From Diploptera punctata (lineage: Eukaryota; Arthropoda; Insecta; Blattodea; Blaberidae), in the NCBI GenBank assembly GCA_030220185.1, contig JASPKZ010003424.1, forward strand, positions 248,001 through 312,000: a stretch of 64,000 nt of DNA, given 5' to 3'. The notes beneath the pieces are model-generated. The model saw only the letters and a program-made list of their open reading frames with translations, made no database searches and had not been told where the DNA came from. Each line of letters begins with the position of its first letter. Within the stretch, counting starts at the first letter, position 1. The position numbers were made by a program, and so were the translations under genes. Of the stretch, positions 30,890 through 41,923 are shown piece after piece.

Positions 30890-31540
30890 AACATGTTGTT
30901 GTTGTTGTTGTTTTCAAATGCTGGGCCTTGGCACCGAAGCCATTAGCGTTCTTGCTCTCCAATATTTCTCTATTGTGGATCCAACAGGTAATACTTCACA
31001 GGTTTGTAGGTGTTCTTCATTCATTTCTTCGTCTTTATTGCATAGAGGACAATTTGGATTCGTGTAGATTCCTATTTTATATAAATGTTTGGCCAAATAG
31101 TCATGTTCTGTAAGCAGTCTAAATGTTGCTACTGTAGTTTTACGTGGAAATTCTGGAATAATATCTGGCTTCTTTACTAAAATATTCCATTTTTTGTCTT
31201 TGGCTTTATTACATAGGTCTTGGTTTTGTTTGATTTTATATTTGTTTTTAACTATTCTTTTTATGGATGTGAAAGTAGTATTTTAGTAGTATTCTGAATT
31301 AAATTGGAGCCTTTTTTGGCAAGAAAATCAGCAGTGTCATTTCCAGCAATTCCACAATGTGCAGGTATCCATTGCAATTGAATTCTTTTCTGTAGTTTTT
31401 GGAGTTGTTGAATCATTTTGTAGCACTCTTTAATTTGTATTGACTTCATTTTGTGTGAATTTATTGCATATATTGCTGCCTTAGAATCAGAGAGTATGAC
31501 CGCATTTTGAAATTTATTTATTCTGTATAGTAATTCATTC
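30890..31540 (-). pseudogene. Non-LTR retrotransposon with RNase H domain, C-terminal part
   Basis: The minus strand encodes an RNase H segment with WIPAHCGIAGNDTADFLAK (31300-31360), preceded by AIYAIN-like sequence. After a break it encodes a Cys-His tail (NPNCPLCNKDEEMNEEHLQT). This order is typical of RNase H-bearing LINE clades (I, Jockey-group or R1-like). The upstream RT is absent. Confidence 0.8.
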
Positions 31541-31734
31541 CCAACTTTTTAGAGTATATTTGCATGCAAATGAGGAAGATTTGTTTAAATTAATTCTATT
31601 GAGTATTTTCACTTATTTGTTATAAAATAAAGCATGTTCTATTAATGAGAATTATTTATGCATATATTTTTTTTAGCTTGCTCAGTTGTAAAATTACAAA
31701 TTTTGTTTGTCTTGATCTATTCATGTATTGGTCA

Positions 31735-31975
31735 CAGTCATCATCTGTGGCACAACTCCTTTTAGGTATCAGGGCATCCTCAAGAATCTTATTCCACCTG
31801 TACCGATCCAGTGCAGTGCTCCTCCATTCTGTTTTCCATTCCGAATGTTGCAGCATCCCCATTCATTCCATCCATACACTGCAGTCTTGGTCTTCCTTTT
31901 GCCCTGTGGCCAGCCAGTTTTAATGTTATTGCTTTATTTGGGATTTTCTTGACCTTCATCCTCAGTATGTACTGG
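31735..31975 (-). pseudogene. LINE C-terminal fragment
   Basis: The minus strand has TGWPQGKRKTKTAVYGW-like sequence and a downstream ALDRYRWNKILEDALIPKRS segment, a common end of non-LTR ORF2 proteins (DR..WR.IL..A). Confidence 0.6.
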
Positions 31976-32084
31976 TGACAGTGGTTTCCTTTTTTTTAGT
32001 GAATATTACAGTACATGATACTGGACCATTTTCTGGTATTTTCATAATTATAAACAACTGAAATAAGACATAGTATGCATCATC

Positions 32085-32420
32085 ATCATCATCATCCATG
32101 CAAGTATTAGGCCATTTGGCCTGTTACAGTCTCAAAGAGGAATTTTCCATCCAGTGTTTTTTTGGACGTCCCTGCGATATTTTGCCTTGGGGGCAGTAAC
32201 GAAGCATGGCTTTTGGAATTCTATGAGATGGCATTCGTTGAAGATGGACTTTCCAGTTGTTCTGGTAGTTTTGTATATGGTGGAGAATAGGTTCTACCTC
32301 CAACTCTGCCATAATTTCCTTATTTCTTCTATGGTCCCACTTTGTATAGCCTGATGTACGGCACATAAATCACATCTCATTTGCTGTTATTCGGCTGTCA
32401 TCTCTTCTTCGTATTGTCCA
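32085..32420 (-). pseudogene. Family C-like LINE, C-terminal copy
   Basis: An open minus-strand frame encodes RTSGYTKWDHRRNKEIMAEL, then HHIQNYQNNWKVHLQRMPSH and GRPKKHWMENS, then the tail ATTAGGCCATTTGGCCTGTT on the plus strand. 5'-truncated. Confidence 0.85.
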
Positions 32421-32654
32421 TAGTGTGCAATTTATTTACATATTTATGAATGGTGACTTACGTCTGCATAGCAATTAATTTACAAGTTTGATAGATGGCA
32501 GTGGGTTAATTGGTTATTCACAAATGGTGCATATTTGCATTAAGTACATTAACTCAATAACAAACAGAAATACATCATATAAAAATTTCCATTGGGAATG
32601 CAGTTCCACTTTTTTTCAAGCTTCATAGGTACTTAATATAAATTAAAATGCATA

Positions 32655-33225
32655 ATTATTTTATTTGGAGTCTGTTTATCTTACCTCAATATTAATGTTG
32701 ATTTGTTTTTGAACATGTTTCAATTGGATATCAATCATCATCAGCATCTTGTCCAGACTGGTTGGATTTATGTTGTCGATGTCAGCTCCCTCCTGTGGTT
32801 GGCCAAAGAACCTCCAAATGAGGTCCGTTTTGCCGGTATTCCGAAATTCATAACTCTAATTTTGTTCTTCTGAATAAAGATTTTTTCCCAAATAGTCAGT
32901 TCTTTTGTATTTTCTAACTGTTTTAATAATTAAGTGTCTGAATTTACATTATGTTTTTCAGACCAAACATGAGCAGCAACTGCAGATTTTTCTATTTCCC
33001 CATTTTTAATATTAATGTGTTCTTTGGTTCTAATTTGTAGGTTTCTTTTTGTTTTTCCTATATATATCTTTTCACAACCCGTACGTTCAATTTAATATAT
33101 TCCTGATTTTTTATTTTTATTAGTTTCTTCATTTTTGTTGGTTTTTATTAGTTTATTTAAACTGTGGTTATTTTTCGGTACTAATTTAATATTAAACTTC
33201 TCAAATATCTTTTGGAATGTAAAAC
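32655..33225 (-). mobile_element. 5'-truncated Penelope-like element with GIY-YIG remnant
   Basis: Flanked by ATTAAAATGCATA at 32642-32654 and 33226-33238 (13 bp, perfect). The minus strand shows a decayed GIY-YIG segment (IYIGKTKRNLQIRTKEHINI, about 33000-33070). It is followed by a hammerhead-like core (CTGATGATGATTG 32732-32744, GAAAC 32717-32721) and ATTGAGGTAAGATAAACAG. The 3' end stops inside the loop segment. This copy is single, not palindromic. Confidence 0.82.
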
Positions 33226-33239
33226 ATTAAAATGCATAC

Positions 33240-34179
33240 ATTTATTCATTTTATGTCAATGTCATAGTCTACAGAAGTTTTTTATTATTATGAAAGTTGC
33301 TTCAAGTATTATTAATTTTGTATGTTCAAAGTTTTTTTTATATGTTTGATTCTCTGTGTTCTCAAAGTAAAACTTGTATATATGTAAAACTCATACAAGT
33401 TTTTCTCTCTTTTTTTTAACTTCCATCCTTTTAACTTTGAAGAAGTACTTAAAGGAATTCATCTCTTTGACCAGCAGGTTTTTCTTCCATTTATCTTGTG
33501 TACTTTCAAGGATGAACGCATATTTATTTAAACATTGTGACAAACTACCTTCAAAGTTTGTTTAGATATTTAATTTGAGAACTATTATAAAGGTATACAT
33601 GCTCTGGAAAAAGAGAAAAATTGTTTTGTAGTGTATTATTGGTTTCCAGGTCTTTGGAAATGTACAACTTGGAATTACAAAAAATGAAAGTATTATGTCC
33701 GATGGACTTATTCATTTATGTTAAATTTTTGGCCAATATTAAATATAGAGCTTTATTGAACTGTTATAGGAAAAAATCACTATGAGGTGTAATTTAAATC
33801 TTACAGAAATTAATTAATGTACAAGCAGGGACAGTGAATTTGTAGAAAAGGCTCTTCTAAAAATTGGATCAAAAGGAATTTGTAATGAACAATGCTTCTT
33901 TTCACAGTGTGAAATTTGAATACAACCTGACAAAACTATGACCTTAGACCAGATTATAAGTTAGCTAATTTATAATTTCATTGTCATCACGGTTATTTCA
34001 GGCATGAATTTATTGAAAATGATCTAAAATTATGGAAAACATTATTAAAAAATTGAGCATTAAAGTGTTTTTTGATTGATTGAAGGAATCTATACTTTTA
34101 AAATTCATGGTAGAACACCGTTGAGGTTTAAATTGTGTTAACATTTTAAAATTCATACAGACAAAACAGTCGTCCTCAA
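33240..34179. other. Unassigned AT-rich DNA with one PLE end
   Basis: Near 33765-33800 the minus strand carries ACACCTCATAGTGATTTTTT, the distal half of the PLE 3' motif. No other feature is recognised. Confidence 0.4.
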
Positions 34180-34365
34180 CTATATTAACTTCTGATGTTT
34201 TTATTATTCATTTCATACATCTCAATCATGGATATATATTTAAACTTCTGTTGTAAAATGTCATCACACTGTTAAAATCTAAGCCTTTCAAAGATCATGC
34301 TTCATCATCAGGATTTGTAATATATTTTTAACAGATTCCGAAGGTTGTAACAATGGAAACATTTC
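34180..34365 (-). mobile_element. PLE 3' region with hammerhead-like core
   Basis: On the minus strand CTGATGATGAAGC (34299-34311) is followed after a short loop by CTTTGAAAGG (34286-34289 region). The sequence at 34190-34240 matches the tail of the family E SINE copy at 18830 (ATGAATAATAAAAACATCAG). Confidence 0.5.
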
Positions 34366-34422
34366 AATTTTTTTTACAAATCTTCATTGATCCTACTTAT
34401 CACAAATTGAAAATCAAAATTA

Positions 34423-34427
34423 TATAT

Positions 34428-34479
<52 letters not shown>

Positions 34480-34483
34480 ATAT
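34423..34483. repeat. (TA)n microsatellite
   Basis: About 55 bp of TA repeats. A second tract lies at 34714-34737, immediately right of the hairpin. Confidence 0.9.
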
Positions 34484-34716
34484 TGCAGATTTTCGCGGAT
34501 ATAAGTATGAATAAGAAAGTTTTCTTGGATTTTCCGCGTCTTGGATTCAAGTTCGGCCCCTGGCCACCGACTCCGACGTTTCGGCATGATCCCACATGCC
34601 ATTATCAATTCCTTGATAATGGCATGTGGGATCATGCCGAAACGTCGGAGTCAGTGGCCAGGGGCCGAACTTGAATCCAAGACGCGGAAAACCCAAGAAA
34701 ACTTTCTTATTCATAT
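34484..34716. mobile_element. Palindromic PLE unit P7, long hairpin
   Basis: Arms of about 105 bp, almost perfect, meet at 34610. The plus arm starts with TTGATAA (34613-34619), stem GGCATG/CATGCC, then GAAAC (34639-34643), a hammerhead-like core at the very centre. The flanks are (TA)n on both sides, so a target duplication cannot be resolved. Both strands stay open for over 60 codons, but this is a by-product of the palindrome. Confidence 0.8.
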
Positions 34717-34734
34717 ATATATATATATATATAT

Positions 34735-35220
34735 ATGTGTATGTGTGGGTGTGTGTGTGTGTGTCAGTGCTCTAGTGACTGGAATTTGTTTGTTTTTTTC
34801 GGAACCAAACTCTGCATATAGCAGTGAATTAATAAAAGTAAAGTGGAATTCGTTATCCAGGAAAATTTGACCATTAGTAATGGGGGTTAACCTGAAGCGA
34901 AAAAAAAATCACTCTAGAGTCCGCGTTTTTCGATTTTCGCAAAAAAAAAATCGGCAGGGCCCTGTATGCTATTGAAGTAAACCGAGAAAGGTAGTCCAAG
35001 AAGAACACCGAAATCCGACCTTTAAAAGTGGACGTGTACTTGAAAGCCGAATTAAAAAAAAAATTGATCTAGCGGCCGCCGTGTTTAGCACATGCAATAT
35101 TTGAATAAGTAATCTGGAGTTCGTTAATCGACAAAATTAGACTATTCAGAATGGATGTTAATCTAAAAGGTGAAATTTCAGTGCGAACATTTTCAACGTT
35201 CTATCTGGTGCAAATATTGT
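34735..35220 (+). repeat. Unknown element T, copy 1
   Basis: Resembles 51290-51610: TGTTTTTTTCGGAACCAAAC against TTTTCTTTCTTGGAATCAAACTCGG, with the later landmarks GTTAACCTGAAGCG and CGAGAAAGGTAGTCC matching GTTCACCTGAAAT and CGAGGAAGGTATTC. Class unknown. Confidence 0.5.
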
Positions 35221-35231
35221 TTTCTATTAAT

Positions 35232-35550
35232 TAAACTTGGTATTTGAGATGCGATTTATGCGCCGTACAGCAGGCTATACAAAGTGGGACCATAAAAGAA
35301 ATGAGGAAATTATGGAAGAGTTGGACGTAGAACCCATTCTTCACCATATACAAAACTACCAGAACAACTGGAAAGCTCATCTTCAACGAATGCCGTCTCA
35401 TAGAATTCCAAAAGCCATGCTTCGTTATTGCCCCTAAGGCAAACGATCGCTGGGACGTCCATAAAAGCGCTGGATGGAAAACTCCTCTTTGAGACCGTAA
35501 TAGGCCACACGGCCCAATACTTGCATGGATGGTGATGATGATGAAACTTG
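35232..35550 (+). pseudogene. Family C-like LINE, C-terminal copy
   Basis: Open from 35237: RRTAGYTKWDHKRNEEIMEE, HHIQNYQNNWKAHLQRMPSH, then stops (CCCTAAGGC at 35431). Ends GGATGGTGATGATGATG. Close to the copy at 32085. Confidence 0.85.
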
Positions 35551-35574
35551 GTACTTAAGATTTAATCATCATCA

Positions 35575-36240
35575 TCATAGTACATTCACGAATTTAGGCC
35601 ATTTGTTGACCTGTTTCGGCCTCAAGAGAAACACCATCCAGAACTCTTTTGAGTGGACGTCCTGGTCTTCTTCTTCCTGCAGGTTGATATTTTAACATTT
35701 GTTTGGGTATCCTGTGATCTTCCATTCGATGAACATGTTGCGTCCATCTTGACTTATAATCAGAAATTTTGTTTTCTGAAGGTTCCATGTGTAATTCTTC
35801 TAAGATGTCTTCATTTTTTTTTGTAATCTAGTAGTGTGTATCCTGCAGTCCTCCAAAGGTATCTCATTTCAGCAGATCTAAGTTTCTGTATATCCTTCTC
35901 TTTCAACGTCCATACTTCGCTACCATACAAAAGAGTTGGAAGAGCCAGTGTTTTATACACTTTTAGTCTTGAATGTTTTTGGACTAACTGTGGCTTGAAG
36001 GTATAATTTATTAACCCTAAAATTCTTTAAAAAATTGATATTTTTGCATTTACATCCTTTTCTTCTTCATATGAGATATTGCATCCTAGATATGTAAAAT
36101 TATTCACCTGCTCCAAAATTTTATTGTCCAGTACAATTTTACTTCTGACAGGATCTACACCTTGAAATGCCATAATTTTCGTTTTCTCTGTAGATATTTT
36201 CAATCCATATATTCCGTAAACTAGAAAAATCGTACACTAA
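35575..36240 (-). pseudogene. Family D LINE, C-terminal copy
   Basis: The minus-strand frame 35594-35788 encodes KSRWTQHVHRMEDHRIPKQM followed by GRRRPGRPLKRVLDGVSLEA. Upstream (35800-36200) are decayed LWRTAGYT.. and KIMAFQG-like blocks. 5'-truncated. Confidence 0.8.
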
Positions 36241-36599
36241 ATTAGACATTCTGAGAAATTCGCTTAGTTCCTGCGTGACGGACATTATTTTCGTTTCTTG
36301 CATCCAGGTTAGATCCGGTACTATTTTGTTGTGTTTGTCATAGATCTAAAGTAGTTCACCGATTTAATTTTTAATTATATTAAAAAATGATAATTATGAT
36401 GAAATGAGATCTGGTAATCAAATCTCATTTGACGATTGACGAAAACTAGGAGGAAAAAGTTCTATTAAGTTAGTGGCACATGGTTTGAACATAGGATTTC
36501 GTGAGTAAGAGTCAAAACTTATAATTTATACCAAATCACTAGGACCTAGTATTTAGTGTAATATGTGGTTTAAATATTGTACAATATTTGTTTTAAATT

Positions 36600-36920
36600 T
36601 AAGGATATAGGCGTATATATGATGAAATTAGGGAGACATTGAAAATAGGAAAATTGGCAACAGACATGGAGAAAATTGCCGGTATATTAAAATGGTTTGG
36701 ACATTTGAAAAAAATGGAAAAGGGAACAGAGAAAAGGTACGAGGACTACTAATACAAGGAAAATTACGGGAAAGATGGATTAACCAAGTAAAGAAACACT
36801 TATATAAGGAAGAATGAAAGGAAGAACAGCATGGGGGGATAGAGATGAAGGGAGACATATTACGAATCAAGCTTCGGAAAGGAGAGCACGATAAGAGGAG
36901 AAGATTATTATGGTGTATTT
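36600..36920 (+). pseudogene. Family F LINE, C-terminal relic
   Basis: Plus strand ILKWFGHLKKMEKGTEKR, then in shifted frames GRWINQVKKHLYKEE-like sequence. A W.GH..RM...RW pattern is common to RTE- and R4-like tails. It lies directly before the (CT)n tract. Confidence 0.6.
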
Positions 36921-36949
36921 AAATTTATGTAATATTTTATTCAAAAGAG

Positions 36950-36999
36950 CTCTCTCTCTCTCTCTCTCTCTTTTTTCTCTCTCTCTCTCTTTTTTTTTT

Positions 37000-37036
<37 letters not shown>

Positions 37037-37103
37037 TTCTCTTTCTCTCTTTCTCTCTATCTCTCTTTTTCTCTTTCTCTTTCTTTCTCTTTCTCTCTCC
37101 TGA
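36950..37103 (+). repeat. (CT)n polypyrimidine tract
   Basis: About 150 bp of almost pure C/T with interspersed T-runs. The open frame across it (Leu/Ser/Phe repeats) is not a gene. Confidence 0.95.
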
Positions 37104-37499
37104 TTAAAGATGTATGCATTTAGTTTATGAAAACGTCACAGGATGGCAGCAAATCTTTGTAATGTGATCTCCATGGACGCTTTATCTATATGAGAGGACA
37201 TAACCCACCATTTCGATGAAACTGATTATACGTACGTATTTAACATAGAGAAGTAATAAACCTTAGGAATCAGGAGCCCTACTTCTGTAGTCTGTATTAA
37301 GATACTTGAAGCTTCATTAGTACCTTTCACGTCCTTCAATAATGGAGCAGTTTCCGAGAGTTATGTGAAGCTCTGGTTATTTGCTTCGTACAGAAATTCC
37401 CTCGTGTAATTCACAACGCTAGTTGGATAATTTACAACTGCTAGAAGTGATTCAGTGGCGTATCACTTGTACTAGAAATAAAACTCAGCTATTCATAAA

Positions 37500-38462
37500 T
37501 CTAATATATAAAAATGAATGTTTGTTTGTTTGTACTTTATGCGCGGCAATACCGTTGATCCGATTTGTGATGGGGCTTTTTGCAAAATGTTCAGGAGATT
37601 CCCGGGATGAACATAGGCTATAAGAGAGTTGCGACACTCAACTCTTACATCCTTTAAAATCGCCCATTGTAGTGGAAAACGTAAAAAAAAAATAAAAAAA
37701 ATAAAGTAGCTCGTTGGACGTTTAAATGGCTTACACTGCCTAAACCATAACAAATACACAAAATTAATGTACACAGAATTGAATATCTCAAAAAGCTCTA
37801 CAAAAAAGTCCGCGGCAGCAGCAGTTTATCTCTTACGGATAACTCATAATAACCATTTTTGTCTTTCATTGATGCCTAGAAGATCGAGACAAGTACGTAG
37901 ATTCCTGTGCAAGCTTAGCAGCACATGACTGTTATTCTTTTACGGATAACTCACAATAGCGAATTTTGTCTTTTAGCTCATTTATGCCAAGAAGATCGAG
38001 ATAAGTAGATTCCCGGGCAACACCGGGTAATCAGCACGGGGAATTTTAAAATTATTACGATATATATTTATAATTATTTTTCATTTCACTTATTCAACTA
38101 ATCATAAGAAGTACATAAATTTTGTATTTCAGCTCATTTATGTCAAGAAGATCGGGATGAGTAGATTCCCGGGCAACGCCGGGTAATCAGCACGGGGATC
38201 TAAAAATATAAATTTATAATAATTCATTTTTCCCATTACTTATTCAACTAAACATAAAACACATTAAATTTCGTATTTTAGCTTATTTATGTCAAGAAGA
38301 GGGGGGATAAGTAGATTCCCGAGCAACGCCGGGTAATCAGCACGGGGTATCTAAAAAAGTATAAATTTATAATTATTTTTCATTTTACTTATTCAACTAA
38401 ACATAAGATCACATTAATTTTCATTTATTTAGGCGTAGCAGCGCACGCCGGATATTAGCTAG
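37500..38462 (+). mobile_element. Non-autonomous Helitron, 963 bp
   Basis: The 5' end TCTAATATATAAAAATGAAT follows A (37499). The 3' end is CTAG (38459-38462) followed by T. A GGCGT/ACGCC hairpin lies a few bases upstream of CTAG. TC...CTAG, the hairpin and A/T insertion without target duplication are Helitron hallmarks. Internally three tandem units of about 150-156 bp start near 37980, 38135 and 38285, each with GTAGATTCCC and GCCGGGTAATCAGCACGGGG. No Rep/helicase gene. Confidence 0.85.
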
Positions 38463-39285
38463 TGTTTAATAAAACTAAGTAGTCTATGTGGTCACACGTA
38501 GAAATAGACCTACATTAAATAATGGAAGTGGTCGTTTAACAACAAATGAGGGAAGAATGAGCAGAATTCAAATATGTAGGAACAGTAATTGAATAGTCGT
38601 CCAGAACAAAGTTGTAACCCTATTTTTTTCCCCCGAGTTAACATTTGCATGGAAAAAGATCCCACGTGCCATTAACAATCTTTTCCACCTAAAACTCAAC
38701 TAAGGAAAACAGTAGTGTTATAACCCCTTATTTTGTGCAGTTATTCAAATTACAAACTGGAACGATAAAAAAAAAAGAGGTTCTCTCTGGAAACTTATAA
38801 TATTATGCATTGCATGGACAATTCTCTCAAAATATGTTAAACTAAATGTATATTAAATGGATGTCAAACATTATCATATTTTGCTTTAAGACAGAAGAAA
38901 TTATTACGAGTATTTGATAATAAAGTTCTTTGGAAACTTTTTGGACCAAAGAGAAATGAACAAGTGAATGTAAAAAACTAACAGTGGGTTATATAATCTT
39001 TCTGAAAACCAGATGTAATTAGAATTTTAAATCTCGTAGACTGAAGGGCAGGATGTGTAGCACGGATGAGGAATGAAAGAGGATAATGGTAATTCCTTGT
39101 AGAAAAATCAATGGGGCGCCCAGTAGGTTGGCAAAGAATGAGGTGGGGAATAACTAACCATGATTTGAGGGAAGTATATTATAAAGGGGATGATTGGAAA
39201 ACATTAGATCAGAATAAGGATGTACGGAAAGCTTATGTCCGCGCGGCATAAATCGTCGCGTTCAATAGTTCCAGTGAGTTAGTGT
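38463..39285 (+). pseudogene. Family A LINE, decayed copy
   Basis: Starts right at the Helitron 3' end with RT-distal sequence (AATAAAACTAAGTAGTCTAT) and runs to the C-terminal and tail blocks (GCCCAGTAGGTTGGCAAAGA, TAGTTCCAGTGAGTTAGTG). Many stops. Confidence 0.75.
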
Positions 39286-39379
39286 AGTTAGATTGTGCAC
39301 CAGATGGATTAAATCCCTCCGCAGTACGTATGTTGAGAAGTCCTCTGGTAAGCCTATTGTTAATAGCTATTCATCCATC

Positions 39380-39690
39380 GGATGCGGACGTTAAGCTTTG
39401 CTATTCCCTTTGTGTTTTTCGACGTGAGTAGGCTACATGTCGGCACTTGTTTTCAACTTCTCCCTTCTCTTCATCATCGCTATCCCTCATACAACACACA
39501 TCATACAAACACTTAAAAAAACATACACTCTTCTCTGTACACAACTTCACATCATGTACGTAAAATGATCCGCCGAAGTGGTGTGTAAATTGAAAATAGA
39601 TCATATTAACACCATCTATCCGCCTAGGCGGAACCTGAAATACAAAATGTGCAGTGGGTGGCATTGGAATACAAACATTTAATATATAAT
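39380..39690. repeat. Repeat H-related segment
   Basis: CCCTCATACAACACACATCA recalls 14150, and GTGCAGTGGGTGGCATTGG recalls 14950. The minus-strand open stretch at 39401-39850 overlaps a LINE on the other strand and is probably spurious. Confidence 0.45.
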
Positions 39691-39699
39691 AAATATAAT

Positions 39700-40175
39700 T
39701 CTCTTCATATATGAAATATTTAATTTGGCGCAACAAACATATGTCAATAGAAAGCAAAACCCGCATATACAAAACGATAGTTCGACCAGTTGTCGTATAT
39801 GGAGCAGAAACTAGGGCTGATACGACAAAAACTAAACAAATAATAAGCACATGCGAAATGAAAATCTTAAGAACTATTCAGGGGAAAACATTATTTGATA
39901 AAATACACAACACAGAAATTAGGGACAAATGCCATATTCAAGACATAACCAAATTTATTATAGATAGACGAAAATATTGGAAAGGTCATATAGAAAGAAT
40001 GGAACGAAACCGGCTTGCAAAAGAGCTAAAGAAGATAGACCAATGGACGGGAGAAGAACAAGAGGAAGACCAGCCAAGAGATGGATAGACAGTGAATGCA
40101 CATCCAATACGTCTTCCTCCGAGGAGTGATTTTGGAAATAAACAGGATGAAAATCCTACAAATTAAGTTTAAGAA
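39700..40175 (+). pseudogene. Family E LINE, C-terminal copy
   Basis: Open from 39711: YGAETRADTTKTKQIISTCE, LRTIQGKTLFDKI, and YWKGHIERMERNRLAKELKK. This matches non-LTR ORF2 ends of the IRPVVxYGAET class. The frame closes after the GRPPRRW-like region. 5'-truncated. Confidence 0.85.
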
Positions 40176-40809
40176 GAAGAAGATAATACTCTATGGTATA
40201 GGGTGGAATCTTAGGTTCTACGTAGATTTGTGGCAGGTAAAATAACCTAAATTCTTAAATAATAACTTCCTATTTTTTTCCCCCCTAGTTTTAAATTGCT
40301 ACGCAATTGACCTTAGTTGTTACAGATTTTGCAAAGTCCGATGTATTTTCTCTGACTCCGAGGTTCGCGGATTCAAACCCAGCCTATATAAAAATTCAAT
40401 TTTCTCTACTATTTATTACTTTAATACTGCTGTCGCTACGGCTATTACTGTATTTAGGGATACTACTGTATGACAAAATCCATCAAAGATCCTAGCATCC
40501 TACAATGATATTCTATTTCTCTCTTTTCAAAGCCTTAAGTCTTCATTTCTTATCATTCATTCTTTTTAAATCGATTCCACGCCGACTAACCATATAAGCC
40601 TTGGTCTTCCTATCATCTTTTTACCACCCGATTTGACACTAAAAACTTTTTAAGCATTCTATTTTCATCCATTCTGACTAATGCCATAACCAGAGATTGC
40701 TTTATTTTAATGTTTTTCTTAGATATATATTTACCAATTGGAAAATTGTTTTAAATCTGCAAAAGGAGCTGCTGATACAGACTGAATAAAAATAAAGAAT
40801 CATTTGTGG
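40176..40809. other. Mixed fragments
   Basis: At 40305-40400 (+) there is a family G SINE head (CTCTGACTCCGAGGTTCGCG with GATTCAAACCC). At 40510-40720 (-) there is a trace of a LINE C-terminus (KMIGRPR). The rest is unassigned. Confidence 0.4.
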
Positions 40810-41365
40810 ATCTGGAAATGCGTGCAATTATGCATTACAGGGACTCTTGTCCAAACTTCTTTCAAAAAACTTTAAACTGAAAATATATAAAACAGCTATT
40901 CTCCCATTTATATGCATGTGAAACGTGGACTCCTTGTTACTTTAAGGGAGAAAAGGAGATTACGAGTATTTGAGAATAAAGTTTTTAGGAAAAAATTTTG
41001 GGCCAAAAAGAGATGAACAGGCAGGTGAATGGAAAAAAACTACATAATAATGAACTACATAATATGTATAGGAAACCAAATATAATAAGAACAGTTAAGT
41101 TTCGTAGACTGCGATGGGCAGGACATGTGGCACATATGGGGATGGAAGAGGTGCATGGAAGTTTCTTGTAGGAAAACCAGAGGGAAAATACCCAGTTGGT
41201 AGAGCAAGAATGAGGTGGGAGAATAACAATATCCATGATTTGAGGGAAGTAGATTATACAGGGGATGACTGGAAAACATTAGTTCAGGATATGGATGTAT
41301 GGAGAGCTTATGCTCGCTCGACCATTAACTAACGGGTTCAATTGAGCCAGTGAGTTAGTTAGTTA
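40810..41365 (+). pseudogene. Family A LINE, 3' copy
   Basis: Begins GTGCAATTATGCATTACAGG and continues to KFLVGKPEGKYPVGRARMRW (41160-41230) and the tail CCAGTGAGTTAGTTAGTTAG. Single-base losses break the frame. Confidence 0.82.
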
Positions 41366-41451
41366 GGACCTCTTTAAGAAAATGAGACATGACTCAAAAC
41401 ATTCGGTCACAGTATAGTTACTCTTCTCTGTTGAAACTACGTCGGCAGTGT

Positions 41452-41742
41452 TAAAGTAAAGTGATCCCACAATAGGCCTTAGCAGGCCTTGGGGTAGTAA
41501 GAGGTTAAGGCTACCACTTTTTCTGGGCAATCGGCACTTTATGTCAGCCCTGCGTGACGGCCGCCTTTACCCCCAAAACAAGCGTCCGGTACTCATTTAC
41601 ATTAGAGGCTGAGTCGACCCCAGGGTCATAGTGCCGCCAGAAGGTTTGGATCAGTATAAAAATCCTGACCCCACCGGGACTTGAACCCTCGACCTTCCGG
41701 CTTGTATCGCAGTGCCTTAACCACTACGCTACGGCCAATAAC
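41452..41742 (-). mobile_element. SINE family D, full length
   Basis: Minus-strand head GCCGTAGCGTAGTGGTTAAG with B-box GGTTCAAGTCCCGG. The body is as in 58545 and it ends in AAGGCCTATTGTGGGATCAC on that strand. Confidence 0.85.
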
Positions 41743-41923
41743 ATTTATTTAAGGGTGTAAAAATTCTGAGAACTTTCGGAAGGAAGTAAAGCTGTGGATT
41801 CTTTTTCATATATTTACGGGACATACAAGAACCCAAGGGTAAATAAGATACCTCGTAGTAATCATTAAATGAAAACCTGCCTACTTACAGTATTGCTGAT
41901 TGAAAGATAATTATGAGGGGAAA

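Noticed and set aside
34374..34870. Several open frames on both strands around the hairpin
   Set aside because: They arise from the palindrome and the TA/GT repeats (Tyr-Ile runs), not from a coding gene.
36910..37107. Leu/Ser/Phe-rich open frame
   Set aside because: It is a translation of a (CT)n tract.
37980..38440. Three regularly spaced GC-rich repeats considered as a CRISPR-like array
   Set aside because: Repeat units are about 150 bp, diverge along their length and lie within a Helitron with proper termini in an animal genome.
39401..39850. 149-codon minus-strand open frame
   Set aside because: It overlaps a LINE on the plus strand and a repeat, shows no domain and no start context; probably chance.
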